Assembly (NCBI GenBank): GCA_963761655.1
Contig: CAVXHI010000002.1
Location: 682,001-746,000, forward strand
Direction: 5' to 3'
DNA: 64,000 nucleotides
DNA from: RYN-122 sp963761655
GTDB lineage: Bacteria; Actinomycetota; Actinomycetes; Mycobacteriales; SCTD01
The notes below the pieces were generated by a model. The model saw only the letters and a program-made list of their open reading frames with translations. It searched no databases and was not told where the DNA came from. Positions 50,762 to 59,583 of the stretch are shown piece after piece. The translations under genes were made by a program, and so were the position numbers. The first letter of the stretch is position 1. Each line of letters starts with the position of its first letter.

Positions 50762-51676
50762 TCAGTCCTGCGTGTGCGCGACCTCGAGCGCCGCGAGGAA
50801 CCGGTTGAGCGCGCTCTCCAGGCCCCAGCGCTCGGACAGCGCGAGCAGCCGCTCCGGGTCCCTGGGCGCGCGGGGGAGGGCGTCGTCGAGCGCGGGGATC
50901 GGCAGGTCCCGCACCGTCCGGGTCACCGCGGGGGCGACCGCCAGGTAGTCGCGGGCCGCCTCCAGCTTGGCCCGGGCACCGGCCGGGAAGCCGTCGGTCT
51001 CGCCGGCGTCGAGCGCGGCCAGGATGCCCTCGACGCTGCCGAAGCGGGTCACCAGGGCCGCCGCCGTCTTGTCGCCGACCCCCTTGACGCCGGGCAGGCC
51101 GTCGCTGGGGTCGCCGCGCAGGCAGGCGTAGTCGGCGTAGGCCGTGCCGGGGATGCCGTGCTTGGCCGCGACGTCGCCCGGGCCGTACGGCTTCATCTTC
51201 TCGACCGCGTAGAGCACCCGCACGGGGCCGGTGTCGCTGACCAGCTGGAACATGTCGCGGTCCCCGCTGACGACGTCGACCGCCCCCGTCTCCCGGGTGG
51301 CGAGCGTGCCCATGACGTCGTCGGCCTCGTGCCCCTGCGCCCCGACGACGGCGACCCCGAGGGCGTCGAGCACCTCGAGCAGGACGGCGACCTGGGGCGC
51401 GAGGGCCTCCGGCTCGGCCTCGGCGCCGCCCTCGAGCGTGCGGTGCTGCTTGTACGACGGGACCGCCGCGACCCGGAACGCCGGCCGCCAGTCCAGGTCC
51501 AGGCAGGCGACCAGCCGGGCCGGCCGGGTGTCCTTGACGACCCGGGCGACGAGGTCGAGGAAGCCGCGGACGGCGTTGACCGGCTCGCCCTGCGGCGAGG
51601 TCACCGACTCCGGGACGCCGTGGAAGGCGCGGTACCAGAGGGAGGGGGCGTCGAGGAGGAGCAGCTGTCCGGGCAC
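50762..51676 (-). CDS. 5'-3' exonuclease (Pol I N-domain / FEN-like)
   Basis: 304 residues. Stand-alone relative of the 5'-nuclease domain of DNA polymerase I: N-terminal LLLDAPSLWYRAFHGVP, acidic metal site QGHEADDVMGTLA and VVSGDRDMFQLV, and the helix-hairpin-helix LRGDPSDGLPGVKGVGDKTA. Probably removes flaps or RNA primers. The mycobacterial counterpart (Rv2090) lies close to helY, so position agrees. GTG at 51676 is six bases from CAGGCT (51688-51683 on this strand). Confidence 0.92.
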   Translation of the reverse strand: MPGQLLLLDAPSLWYRAFHGVPESVTSPQGEPVNAVRGFLDLVARVVKDTRPARLVACLDLDWRPAFRVAAVPSYKQHRTLEGGAEAEPEALAPQVAVLLEVLDALGVAVVGAQGHEADDVMGTLATRETGAVDVVSGDRDMFQLVSDTGPVRVLYAVEKMKPYGPGDVAAKHGIPGTAYADYACLRGDPSDGLPGVKGVGDKTAAALVTRFGSVEGILAALDAGETDGFPAGARAKLEAARDYLAVAPAVTRTVRDLPIPALDDALPRAPRDPERLLALSERWGLESALNRFLAALEVAHTQD

Positions 51677-51731
51677 GGGGCCAGCCTGTCAGAGACGAGG
51701 GGTGCCAGACCCGCTCCCGTGCCCGGCCGTC

Positions 51732-52187
51732 CTACAGGTCGAAGTCCGCCGGCGGGATGCCCAGCGCGTTGCAGGCCTGCTTGACCGCGGCGCGCTCGTG
51801 GTCGTCGAAGGTGCCGTCGGCGCCGCCGATGATGATGCCGATCTGGACGACGGCCCGGGCCTGGTCGTCCTTCTTCTTGAGCTTGCCGAGGGCCTGGATC
51901 GCCTCGACCTTGCCGAAGTCGAAGTCGCTGCTGAGCTTGTCGCAGTAGTGGTCGAACCGCTCCCGCAGCTCCGACGCCGGGAAGATCGACAGGACGTCGT
52001 TGCTCGTGATGAGCGCGGCGACCTTGCTCCGCTCGGAGGAGTCGATCGAGCCGTCGGCCGCCGCGATGAGCGCGCACATGGCCATCGTGCCGTTCGCGAA
52101 GTCCTTGTTCTTGAACTGGCCGGCCTTGAGCTTGAGCTGGTCGTTCATCTCGTTCGTCTTGCTCTTGAGCTGGTCCCAGAAGGCCAC
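51732..52187 (-). CDS. TerB family protein
   Basis: 151 residues. All-helical TerB (tellurite-resistance) fold: AMCALIAAADGSIDSSERSK and the second acidic repeat IGIIIGGADGTFDDHERAAV, each with Asp/Glu residues thought to bind metal. A short Lys-rich N-terminus (DQLKSKTNEMNDQLKLKAGQ) is characteristic of the stand-alone form. GTG at 52187 has GAGGAA upstream. No other ter genes nearby, so a general stress role is more likely than tellurite resistance. Confidence 0.88.
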   Translation of the reverse strand: MAFWDQLKSKTNEMNDQLKLKAGQFKNKDFANGTMAMCALIAAADGSIDSSERSKVAALITSNDVLSIFPASELRERFDHYCDKLSSDFDFGKVEAIQALGKLKKKDDQARAVVQIGIIIGGADGTFDDHERAAVKQACNALGIPPADFDL

Positions 52188-52267
52188 GGGGGTTCCTCAC
52201 GAGGTCGGGAGTGCGTCCCGCCGAGTGTCCCATGATCACGCCGGGAGCGGCCTGCGAGACTCCTCCC

Positions 52268-52717
52268 GTGAGCGACCTGGACGACCTCGACCGCGCTCTG
52301 CTGCGCCTGCTCGCCCGCGACGGCCGGCGCAGCTACACCGACCTCGCCAAGGAGACCGGCCTGTCGACCAGCGCCGCCCACCAGCGGGTCCGCCGGCTCG
52401 AGCAGCGCGGCGTCGTCACCGGCTACGCCGCCCGGCTCGACCCCACGGCCACCGGCCTGCCGCTCACCGCGTTCGTCTCGATCACCCCGATCGACCCCGC
52501 CGCTCCCGACGACGCCCCCGACCGTCTCGCCCACCTGACGGCGGTCGAGGCGTGCCACAGCGTCGCGGGGGAGGAGAGCTGGATCCTCAAGGTGCGGGTC
52601 GCGACGCCGGGCGACCTCGAGGCACTGCTCGCGGAGATCCGGGCGGCGGCCGGAGTGCGCACGCGGACGACGGTCGTGCTGAGCACCCCGTGGGAAGACC
52701 GACCGACGTGCCCGTGA
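52268..52717 (+). CDS. Lrp/AsnC family transcriptional regulator
   Basis: 149 residues. N-terminal HTH (LDRALLRLLARDGRRSYTDL, ETGLSTSAAHQRVRRLEQRG) and C-terminal RAM/AsnC ligand domain (FVSITPIDPA, CHSVAGEESWILKVRV). Likely senses an amino acid. GTG 52268 lies six bases after GAGACT (52256-52261), no SD. The GTG of the next helicase gene overlaps its stop region (52714-52717). Lrp regulators often control lat operons, but lat is 11 kb away, so a link is only speculation. Confidence 0.92.
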   Translation: MSDLDDLDRALLRLLARDGRRSYTDLAKETGLSTSAAHQRVRRLEQRGVVTGYAARLDPTATGLPLTAFVSITPIDPAAPDDAPDRLAHLTAVEACHSVAGEESWILKVRVATPGDLEALLAEIRAAAGVRTRTTVVLSTPWEDRPTCP

Positions 52718-55274
52718 CCGACCTGCCCGACGACGGACGACGAGCCCGTCTGGACCCTCGCCCAGCGGGTCCCCGAGCACGTCGACGAGGACTCCCTCTA
52801 CGAGACGTTCACGACCTGGGCCACCGAGCGCGGCCTCACCCTCTACCCGGCCCAGGAGGAGGCGCTGCTCGAGCTGGTCAGCGGCTCGCACGTCGTCCTG
52901 TCGACCCCCACCGGGTCGGGCAAGTCGCTGGTCGCCGTCGGGGCGCACTTCGCCGCGCTCGCCACCGGCAGGAAGAGCGTCTACACGGCACCGCTCAAGG
53001 CGCTGGTGTCGGAGAAGTTCTTCTCCCTGGTCGAGGTGTTCGGCGCCGAGAACGTCGGGATGGCCACCGGCGACGCCTCGGTGAACGCCGGCGCCCCGAT
53101 CGTCTGCTGCACGGCCGAGGTCCTGGCCAACGTCGCCCTGCGCGACGGCCCGGGAGCCGACGTCGGGCTGGTCGTCATGGACGAGTTCCACTTCTACGGC
53201 GACCCGTCCCGCGGGTGGGCCTGGCAGGTGCCGCTGGTCGAGATGCCGCAGGCCCAGTACCTGCTCATGAGCGCGACCCTCGGCGACGTCAGCCGCTTCC
53301 GGGAGGACCTGGAGCGCCGCACCGGCGTGCCGGCCGCCGACGTCAGCGGTGTCGAGCGGCCCGTCCCGCTGACCTACGAGTACTGCACCGAGCCCCTGCA
53401 CGAGGAGCTCGAGGAGCTGCTGTCGACCCACCGCGCGCCGGTCTACGTCGTCCACTTCACGCAGAAGGACGCCGTCGAGCGGGCGCAGGCCCTCATGAGC
53501 GTCAACCTGTGCAGCCGCGAGGAGAAGGACCGGATCGCCGAGGCGATCGGCGGCTTCCGGTTCGCCACGGGGTTCGGCAAGACGCTGTCGCCGCCTGGTG
53601 CGGCACGGCATCGGGGTGCACCACGCCGGGATGCTGCCGGGCTACCGGCGCCTGGTGGAGCAGCTCGCCCAGCAGGGGCTGCTCAAGGTCGTCTGCGGCA
53701 CCGACACCCTCGGCGTCGGGATCAACGTCCCGATCCGCACGGTGCTCATGACCGGGCTCGCCAAGTACGACGGCACCCGGATGCGGCACCTGCAGGCCCG
53801 CGAGTTCCACCAGATCGCCGGGCGGGCCGGGCGGGCCGGCTTCGACACCAGCGGCACCGTCGTCGTCATGGCGCCCGAGCACGACATCGAGAACGCGCGA
53901 CGGGTGAGGAAGGCCGGCGACGACCCCAAGAAGCTCAAGCGGGTCGAGCGCAAGAAGCCCGCCGAGGGCAGCGTCAGCTGGGGTGAGCAGACCTTCCAGC
54001 GGCTGCTCACCGCCGAGCCCGAGCCGCTGCAGAGCCGCTTCCAGGTCACGACCGGGATGCTCGTCAACCTGGCGCAGCGCCCCGGCAACGCCTTCGAGGC
54101 CGCCCGCCACCTGCTGCTCGGCAACGACGAGCCGCGCACCCGCCAGCGCGCCCACGTCCGGCGGGCGATCGCCCTGTTCCGCTCGCTCGAGGCCGCCCAG
54201 GTCGTGGAGCGGTTCGGGCCCCCCGGGGCCCGCGACGTCCGGCTGACCGTCGACCTGCCGCGCGACTTCGCCCTGGACCAGCCGCTGTCGCCGTTCGCCC
54301 TGGCCGCGCTCGACCTGCTGAACGCCGAGGAGCCGACGTACGCCCTCGACGTGCTGTCGGTCCTGGAGAGCACCCTCGACGACCCCCGCCAGGTGCTCAT
54401 GGCGCAGGTCCACAAGGCCAAGGGCGAGGCCGTCGCGGAGATGAAGGCCGAGGGCATCGAGTACGACGAGCGGATGGAGCTGCTCGAGGACGTCACGTAC
54501 CCGAAGCCGCTCGAGGACCTGCTGCTGCCGGCGTACGAGACCTTCCGGCAGACCCAGCCGTGGGTCGGCGACCACGAGCTGCGCCCGAAGTCGGTCGCCC
54601 GCGACCTGTCCGAGCGGTACATGACGTTCACCGAGTACGTCGGCTTCTACGGCCTGGCCCGCAGCGAGGGGCTCGTCCTGCGGTACCTGGCCGACGCCTA
54701 CAAGGCCCTGCGCCGGGTCGTGCCCGACGACGCCCGCACCGAGGAGGTCCGGGACCTGCAGGAGTGGCTCGGGGAGCTCGTCCGGCAGACCGACTCCTCG
54801 CTGCTGGACGAGTGGGAGGCGCTCTCGAACCCTTCGGCGGAGGTCACGCCCCAGGACCTCGCCGCCCCGCCGCCCGCCGTCACCCGCAACCCCCGGGCCT
54901 TCCGCGTGCTGATCCGCAACGCGCTGTTCCGTCGGGTGGAGCTCGTCGCGCTGCGCCGCTGGATCGACCTCGGCGAGCTGGACTCCTCCCTGAGCCAGGA
55001 CGCCTGGGAGCAGGGGGTCCGGGGGTACTTCACCGAGCACGACGTCCTCGGCACCGGACCGGACGCCCGTGGCCCGTCGTTCCTGCGGATCGAGCAGCAG
55101 CCGACCCGCTGGGTGGTCCGGCAGGTGTTCGACGACCCCGAGGGCGACCACGACTGGGGCATCACGGCGGTGGTCGACCTCGCGGAGAGCGACGCGCGGG
55201 GCGAGGCGGCCCTGCAGGTCGTGAGCATCGGCCGGGTCGACGGGTCGTGGCTCGACGAGGTCCCCGAGGACTGA
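52714..55274 (+). CDS. DEAD/DEAH-box helicase of the DUF3516 type (frameshifted in this sequence)
   Basis: About 853 residues once two single-base insertions are removed. Starting at GTG 52714 (overlapping the Lrp stop), the frame slips near 52735 so that WTLAQRVPEHVDED follows; it slips again near 53590, between TGFGKTLS and VRHGIGVHHAGMLPGYRRL. Walker A STPTGSGKSLVAVG, DEFH box VVMDEFHFYGDPSRG, SAT motif LLMSATLGD, helicase C with GTDTLGVGINVPIRTV and AGRAGRAGFDTSG, then the DUF3516 C-terminal region. Likely an RNA helicase; function not established. A hairpin follows the stop. Confidence 0.88.
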
Positions 55275-55286
55275 CCGGGACGCGCC

Positions 55287-55306
55287 GCAGGGCACGGCCG
55301 CCCTGC
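55287..55306. terminator. Hairpin after the DUF3516 helicase gene
   Basis: GCAGGGC (55287-55293) pairs perfectly with GCCCTGC (55300-55306), loop ACGGCC, between convergent stops. Confidence 0.55.
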
Positions 55307-55318
55307 ACCGGTGGGGCG

Positions 55319-55711
55319 TCAGCCCCGGCCGAGCACCCGGTCCACGGCGATCTCGACCACGACGCGGGCCGGGTTCTCGGCCGGCTGCCGGTAGCGCAGG
55401 GCGTAGCGGCGGACCGCCTCGGCCACGCGGTCGGGGTCGTCGCTGACGGTCGGGACGCCCTCGAGGGACAGCCAGCGGGGCCCGTCGACCTGGGCGACGA
55501 CCGCCCGGGTCGACCCCTCGGCGACGTTGCGGGCCTTCTTCGACGTCCCGTTCGTGATGACCCGGGCCAGCCCCGAGGCGGCGTCGAAGGTGAACCCGAC
55601 GGCCACGACGTGGGGGGTGCCGTCCGGCCGCAGCGTCGTCAGGGTGGCGAGGTGCCGCTCGGTGAGGAACGCCAGGACGTCGTCCGGCAGGGCCGTCGGG
55701 TCGAGGGCCAC
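55319..55711 (-). CDS. PPOX-class (pyridoxamine-oxidase-like) F420/flavin-binding protein
   Basis: 130 residues. Split-barrel flavin-type fold: AFLTERHLATLTTLRPDGTP, VVAVGFTFDAASGLARVITN, SKKARNVAEGSTRAVVAQVD. Actinobacterial members of this size often use F420 or bind haem or FMN. GTG at 55711 starts four bases after the esterase stop, so the two are one operon. Reaction unknown. Confidence 0.85.
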   Translation of the reverse strand: MALDPTALPDDVLAFLTERHLATLTTLRPDGTPHVVAVGFTFDAASGLARVITNGTSKKARNVAEGSTRAVVAQVDGPRWLSLEGVPTVSDDPDRVAEAVRRYALRYRQPAENPARVVVEIAVDRVLGRG

Positions 55712-55715
55712 CGGG

Positions 55716-56696
55716 TCAGCCGCCCGTGACGGCGCGGCGGTCCTTGAGGAAGCCCCAGATGCCGACGGTGGTGTCGTAGCCGTACTTCCTGCTGTCGCGG
55801 GTCCAGCCGTGCGCGTGGCCCTGCACCTTCACCAGGCGCACCGCCGCGCCGCTCTCGCAGTCGGTGTAGTCGAGCCGGACGGTCGCCCCGACCCGGGTGC
55901 TGGTCCCGCTGGTGCACCCCGCGGCGACGGCCGACTGGTCCACGCCCCCGCGCACGGGGGCGACCGTCTCGCCCTGGCCGCCGGCGACGGTCCCGCCCTC
56001 GTAGGGCACCGTCGTGTCCTTGCTGCCGTGCACGTCGATCACGCTGACCGGCGCGTCCGGCCGGCAGACGCGGGGGCCCTGGTCGGCGTAGTCGGGGCTG
56101 GCCGCCATGGCGCCGGAGACCACGCCGACGCCCGCGACGGTCGAGGACCGCTGGCAGGCGTACCGGTAGGCCATCATCCCGCCGTTGGAGAACCCGAGGA
56201 CGTAGACCCGGCGCGGGTCGACCGGGGTGCGCTGCGCGGCGTCGCGCACGACGTCGTCGAGGTAGCTGACGTCGGGCATGTCGGGGGTCTTGCGGGAGTC
56301 GCAGCAGGTGCCGGCGTTCCAGACCGCGCCGTAGCCGGACGGGAAGACGCTGACGAAGCCGGCCTTCTCGCCGACCTGCTCGATCCCGGTGACGGAGCGC
56401 AGGCTCTCGATCGTCTGGTACCTGCCGTGCAGCACCAGCACGAGCGGCCGCGCACCCCGGCCCGACGTCGGGACGGTCAGCAGGTAGGGGCGGACGACCC
56501 GACCGGCGGGCGTGCCGTCCTGCACGAGGTCGACCTTCGTGGTGCCGGCGGGGGCGCTCGCAGGGGCCGCGCTCGCCGGGGTCAACGACGTGGTCGTGGG
56601 GCTGCCGGCGAGCACGAGCCCGCCGACGAGCGCGACGAGGGCGGCTGCCCGGCCTGCCCAGCGCCGTCCGACCGCCCCGGCCTCGTCCCGTCGCAC
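55716..56696 (-). CDS. Secreted PHB-depolymerase-like / feruloyl-esterase-like hydrolase
   Basis: 326 residues. Signal peptide (Arg-rich, then hydrophobic, cleavage near ASAAP around residue 44), then an alpha/beta-hydrolase of esterase family 1 (LpqC-like). Oxyanion region LVLVLHGRYQT, nucleophile elbow GFSNGGMMAYRYAC, acid Asp in IDVHGSKDTTVPYEGG and catalytic His near HAHGWTRD. Several Cys (GTCCDS, YACQ, RVCRP) suggest disulfides. GTG at 56696 has AGGAGG seven bases upstream. Confidence 0.9.
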   Translation of the reverse strand: MRRDEAGAVGRRWAGRAAALVALVGGLVLAGSPTTTSLTPASAAPASAPAGTTKVDLVQDGTPAGRVVRPYLLTVPTSGRGARPLVLVLHGRYQTIESLRSVTGIEQVGEKAGFVSVFPSGYGAVWNAGTCCDSRKTPDMPDVSYLDDVVRDAAQRTPVDPRRVYVLGFSNGGMMAYRYACQRSSTVAGVGVVSGAMAASPDYADQGPRVCRPDAPVSVIDVHGSKDTTVPYEGGTVAGGQGETVAPVRGGVDQSAVAAGCTSGTSTRVGATVRLDYTDCESGAAVRLVKVQGHAHGWTRDSRKYGYDTTVGIWGFLKDRRAVTGG

Positions 56697-56818
56697 CCGT
56701 GGTCCTCCTGCTGTCGGGTCGCCGTGCAGGCACGACGACGACGACCCCCCTCGGGGCCGCGGCGAGAGTCTGGCACCGACCGGCCCCTCCCGGGGGCGTG
56801 TCGTGGAAGGCTCCCCGG

Positions 56819-58015
56819 GTGGCAGACCTCACGGACGCCCTGCGCGACGGCCCGGGCTGGCCCGAGGACGCCCCCCGGCCGGGGCCGCTGTCGGGGGTGC
56901 GGGTGCTCGACCTGTCCCGCGTGCTGGCCGGCCCGTACTGCTGCACCGTGCTGGCCGACCTCGGGGCCGACGTCCTCAAGGTGGAGCGCCCCGGGGTCGG
57001 CGACGACACCCGGCGGTGGGGCCCGCCCTTCCACGGCGACGACGCCACCTACTTCTTCTCGACCAACCGCGACCGCCGCTCGGTGTGCCTCGACCTCGCC
57101 TCCCCGGCGGGCCGGCTGGTGGTGGCGCGGCTGGTCGAGGCGGCCGACGTCGTCGTCGAGAACTTCCTGCCCCGGCACCTGGAGGCCCTCGGGCTGGCGG
57201 TCCTGCGCGAGACGGCGTCGGCGGTGTGGGTGTCGGTCCGCGGCGCCGGGGGCGACGGGCCGGACGGCGGGCTGCCCGGCTACGACGTCATGGCGCAGGC
57301 CCGCAGCGGCCTCATGTCGGTGACCGGGACCGAGGGCCCGACGAAGGTCGGGGTCGCGGTGGCCGACGTCGTCAGCGGGCTCTACGCCGCGGTCGGGGCG
57401 GTCGCGGGGCTGGTGGCGCGGCGGCCCCTGCGGGTCGAGGTCGGGCTGCTCGAGGCGGCGGTGTCGATGCTGGTGAACCAGGCGTCCAGCGCCCTGGTCG
57501 GCGGCGTGGTCCCGACCGCGACCGGCAACGACCACCCGAGCATCGCCCCGTACGGACCGGTGCCGTGCGCGGACGCCCCCCTCGTCGTGGGCGCCGGCAA
57601 CGACGGCCAGTTCGCCGCCCTCGCCGGCGCCGTCGGGCTGCCGGTGGAGCCGGGCTGGGCGACCAACGCCGGACGGGTGCAGGACCGGGGAGCGCTGGCC
57701 GCGGCCCTGGCGGAGGTGTTCGGGCAGCGGACCGCGCGGGAGTGGGTGCCCGTGCTGGCCGCCGCCGGGGTGCCCTGCGCGGTCGTGCAGGACCTCGCTG
57801 CGCTCCCGTCCGACCCGCAGGTGGTCGCCACCGGGCTGCTGCAGACCGTGCCGCACCCGGCGGGGGAGGTCACGGTCGTCGGGTCGCCGCTGCGGCTCGA
57901 CGGCGCCCGCCCGCAGGTCCGGCGCGCACCGCCGCTGCTCGGTCAGCACACCGTGGAGGTCCTGCAGGCGCTCGGCCTGTCCGAGGCCCACGTCCAGGAG
58001 GTGGCTCGAGGGTGA
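56819..58015 (+). CDS. CaiB/BaiF-type CoA transferase (family III)
   Basis: 398 residues. Motifs LSGVRVLDLSRVLAGPYC, GADVLKVERPG, DDTRRWGPPF, LPGYDVMAQARSGLMSVTG and VADVVSGLYAAVGAVAGL mark family III CoA transferases, which move CoA between carboxylic acids. The catalytic Asp should lie in the RRSVCLDLASP-VVVENFLP region. GTG 56819 lies six bases after AAGGCT (56807-56812). The stop overlaps the ThDP-enzyme GTG (GTGA), so the two act together. Formyl-CoA transferase is one possibility, not proven. Confidence 0.88.
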   Translation: MADLTDALRDGPGWPEDAPRPGPLSGVRVLDLSRVLAGPYCCTVLADLGADVLKVERPGVGDDTRRWGPPFHGDDATYFFSTNRDRRSVCLDLASPAGRLVVARLVEAADVVVENFLPRHLEALGLAVLRETASAVWVSVRGAGGDGPDGGLPGYDVMAQARSGLMSVTGTEGPTKVGVAVADVVSGLYAAVGAVAGLVARRPLRVEVGLLEAAVSMLVNQASSALVGGVVPTATGNDHPSIAPYGPVPCADAPLVVGAGNDGQFAALAGAVGLPVEPGWATNAGRVQDRGALAAALAEVFGQRTAREWVPVLAAAGVPCAVVQDLAALPSDPQVVATGLLQTVPHPAGEVTVVGSPLRLDGARPQVRRAPPLLGQHTVEVLQALGLSEAHVQEVARG

Positions 58016-59583
58016 GGACCGGTGGAGAGGCGCTCGTCGCCGCGCTGCGCGAGATCGGCGTCGAGGTGGCCTTCGGGCTCCCCGGCGTGCACAACCTCGC
58101 CGCCTGGAAGGCGTTCCCCGGGTCGGGGGTGCGCCTGGTCGGGGTCCGGCACGAGCAGACGGCCGGGTACGCCGCCGACGGGTACGCCCGGGCCACCGGC
58201 CGCCTCGGCGTCGCCCTGACCACGACCGGCCCGGGCGCCGCGAACGCGGTGGCCGCGGTGGGGGAGGCCTGGGCCTCGCACAGCCCCGTGCTGCTGATCG
58301 CCACCGACATCCCGTCGACGCTGCGGCGCGAGGGAGTGCACCGGGGGGTGCTGCACGAGACCGTCGACCAGGCCGGGCTGTTCCGCTCGGTGACCAAGTC
58401 CCAGCGGGTGCTGGGCCGGGGAGAGTCGATCACCGACGCCGTGGAGTGGTGCGGGCGGGTCGCGATGACGCACCCGCGCCGCCCGGTGTACCTGGAGATC
58501 CCCACCGACCGGCTGGCGGCGGTCGAGCCGGAGCCCCAGCCGGGCTGGGAGGTCACCTGGGACGCCGACCCGTTCGACGTCGCGCCCGCCCTGGAGCTGC
58601 TCGCCCGCGCGGAGCGGCCCCTGGTCTGGGCGGGCGGCGGAGCGACCGCGAGCGGCGCCGGCCCGCAGGTGACCCGGCTGGCCGAGCAGCTCGGCGCCCC
58701 CGTCCTCACCTCCTACGGCGGCCGCGGCCTGCTCCCGCCCGACCACCCGTGCCTCGTCCCGCTGCCGCCGCACGCGCCCGGGGCCGGCGCGCTGTGGGAC
58801 GCCGCCGACCTCGTGCTCGTGCTGGGCAGCGACCTCGACGCCATGAACACCCAGGGGTTCCGGCAGCCCCGGCCGCCCGTCGTCGTCACCGTCGACCTCG
58901 CCGAGCCGGTCAACGTCGTGCCCGACGTGTGGCTGCAGGCCGACGTCGCCGCTGCTCTGGACGCGCTGCTGCCCCTGCCGGCCCGCGCTCCCTGGTGGCA
59001 GCGGCCGGCCGGGCGGGACGCCAGCCCCGAGACGGCGTTCCTGGACGCCCTGGAGAGCGGCCTGCCCGACGACGCCGTCGTGGTGGCCGACATGTGCGTC
59101 GCCGGCTACTGGGTCGGCGGGTTCGGCCGGGTGGGGCAGCCGCGCGGCCTCGCCTACCCGGTGGGCTGGGGGACGCTCGGCTTCGGCTTCCCCGCCGGTC
59201 TGGGCGCCGCGCTGTCCGGCCGACCCGCCGTCGCGGTGGTGGGCGACGGCGGGTTCCTGTTCGCGTGCGGCGACCTCGCCACGGCCGCCCAGGAGCAGCT
59301 GCCCCTCACGACCGTCCTCGTCGACGACGGCGGCTACGGGATGCTCGCCTACGACTTCACCAAGGACGGCGAGCAGCCCGTGGGGTGCGACCTCGAGCCG
59401 CCCGACTTCGTGGCGCTCGCCCGGGCGTTCCGGGTCGAGGCCCGCGAGGTCACCGTCGAGGAGCTGGGGGAGGCCGTCGCGGCCGGGATCGCCAGCGGGC
59501 GGCCCTCGCTGCTCGTGCTGAAGGCCGCCTTCACCCCGCCGGTGAACACCTCGCCGCGGTGGTACCGGGCGGGCGGGCGCTAG
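58012..59583 (+). CDS. Thiamine-diphosphate-dependent enzyme (acetolactate-synthase-like)
   Basis: 523 residues. Pyr domain with the cofactor-activating Glu in GVRHEQTAGYAADGYARATG, TTGPGAANAVAAVGEAW; central domain (about 190-325); PP domain with the GDG metal motif VVGDGGFLFACGDLATA and the Gly-Tyr motif DDGGYGM. Substrate unknown: a 2-oxoacid or oxalyl-CoA-like decarboxylase would suit the coupled CoA transferase. No regulatory subunit (ilvN) is nearby, so it is unlikely to be the housekeeping acetolactate synthase. The TAG shares CTAG with the convergent gene. Confidence 0.87.
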   Translation: MRTGGEALVAALREIGVEVAFGLPGVHNLAAWKAFPGSGVRLVGVRHEQTAGYAADGYARATGRLGVALTTTGPGAANAVAAVGEAWASHSPVLLIATDIPSTLRREGVHRGVLHETVDQAGLFRSVTKSQRVLGRGESITDAVEWCGRVAMTHPRRPVYLEIPTDRLAAVEPEPQPGWEVTWDADPFDVAPALELLARAERPLVWAGGGATASGAGPQVTRLAEQLGAPVLTSYGGRGLLPPDHPCLVPLPPHAPGAGALWDAADLVLVLGSDLDAMNTQGFRQPRPPVVVTVDLAEPVNVVPDVWLQADVAAALDALLPLPARAPWWQRPAGRDASPETAFLDALESGLPDDAVVVADMCVAGYWVGGFGRVGQPRGLAYPVGWGTLGFGFPAGLGAALSGRPAVAVVGDGGFLFACGDLATAAQEQLPLTTVLVDDGGYGMLAYDFTKDGEQPVGCDLEPPDFVALARAFRVEAREVTVEELGEAVAAGIASGRPSLLVLKAAFTPPVNTSPRWYRAGGR

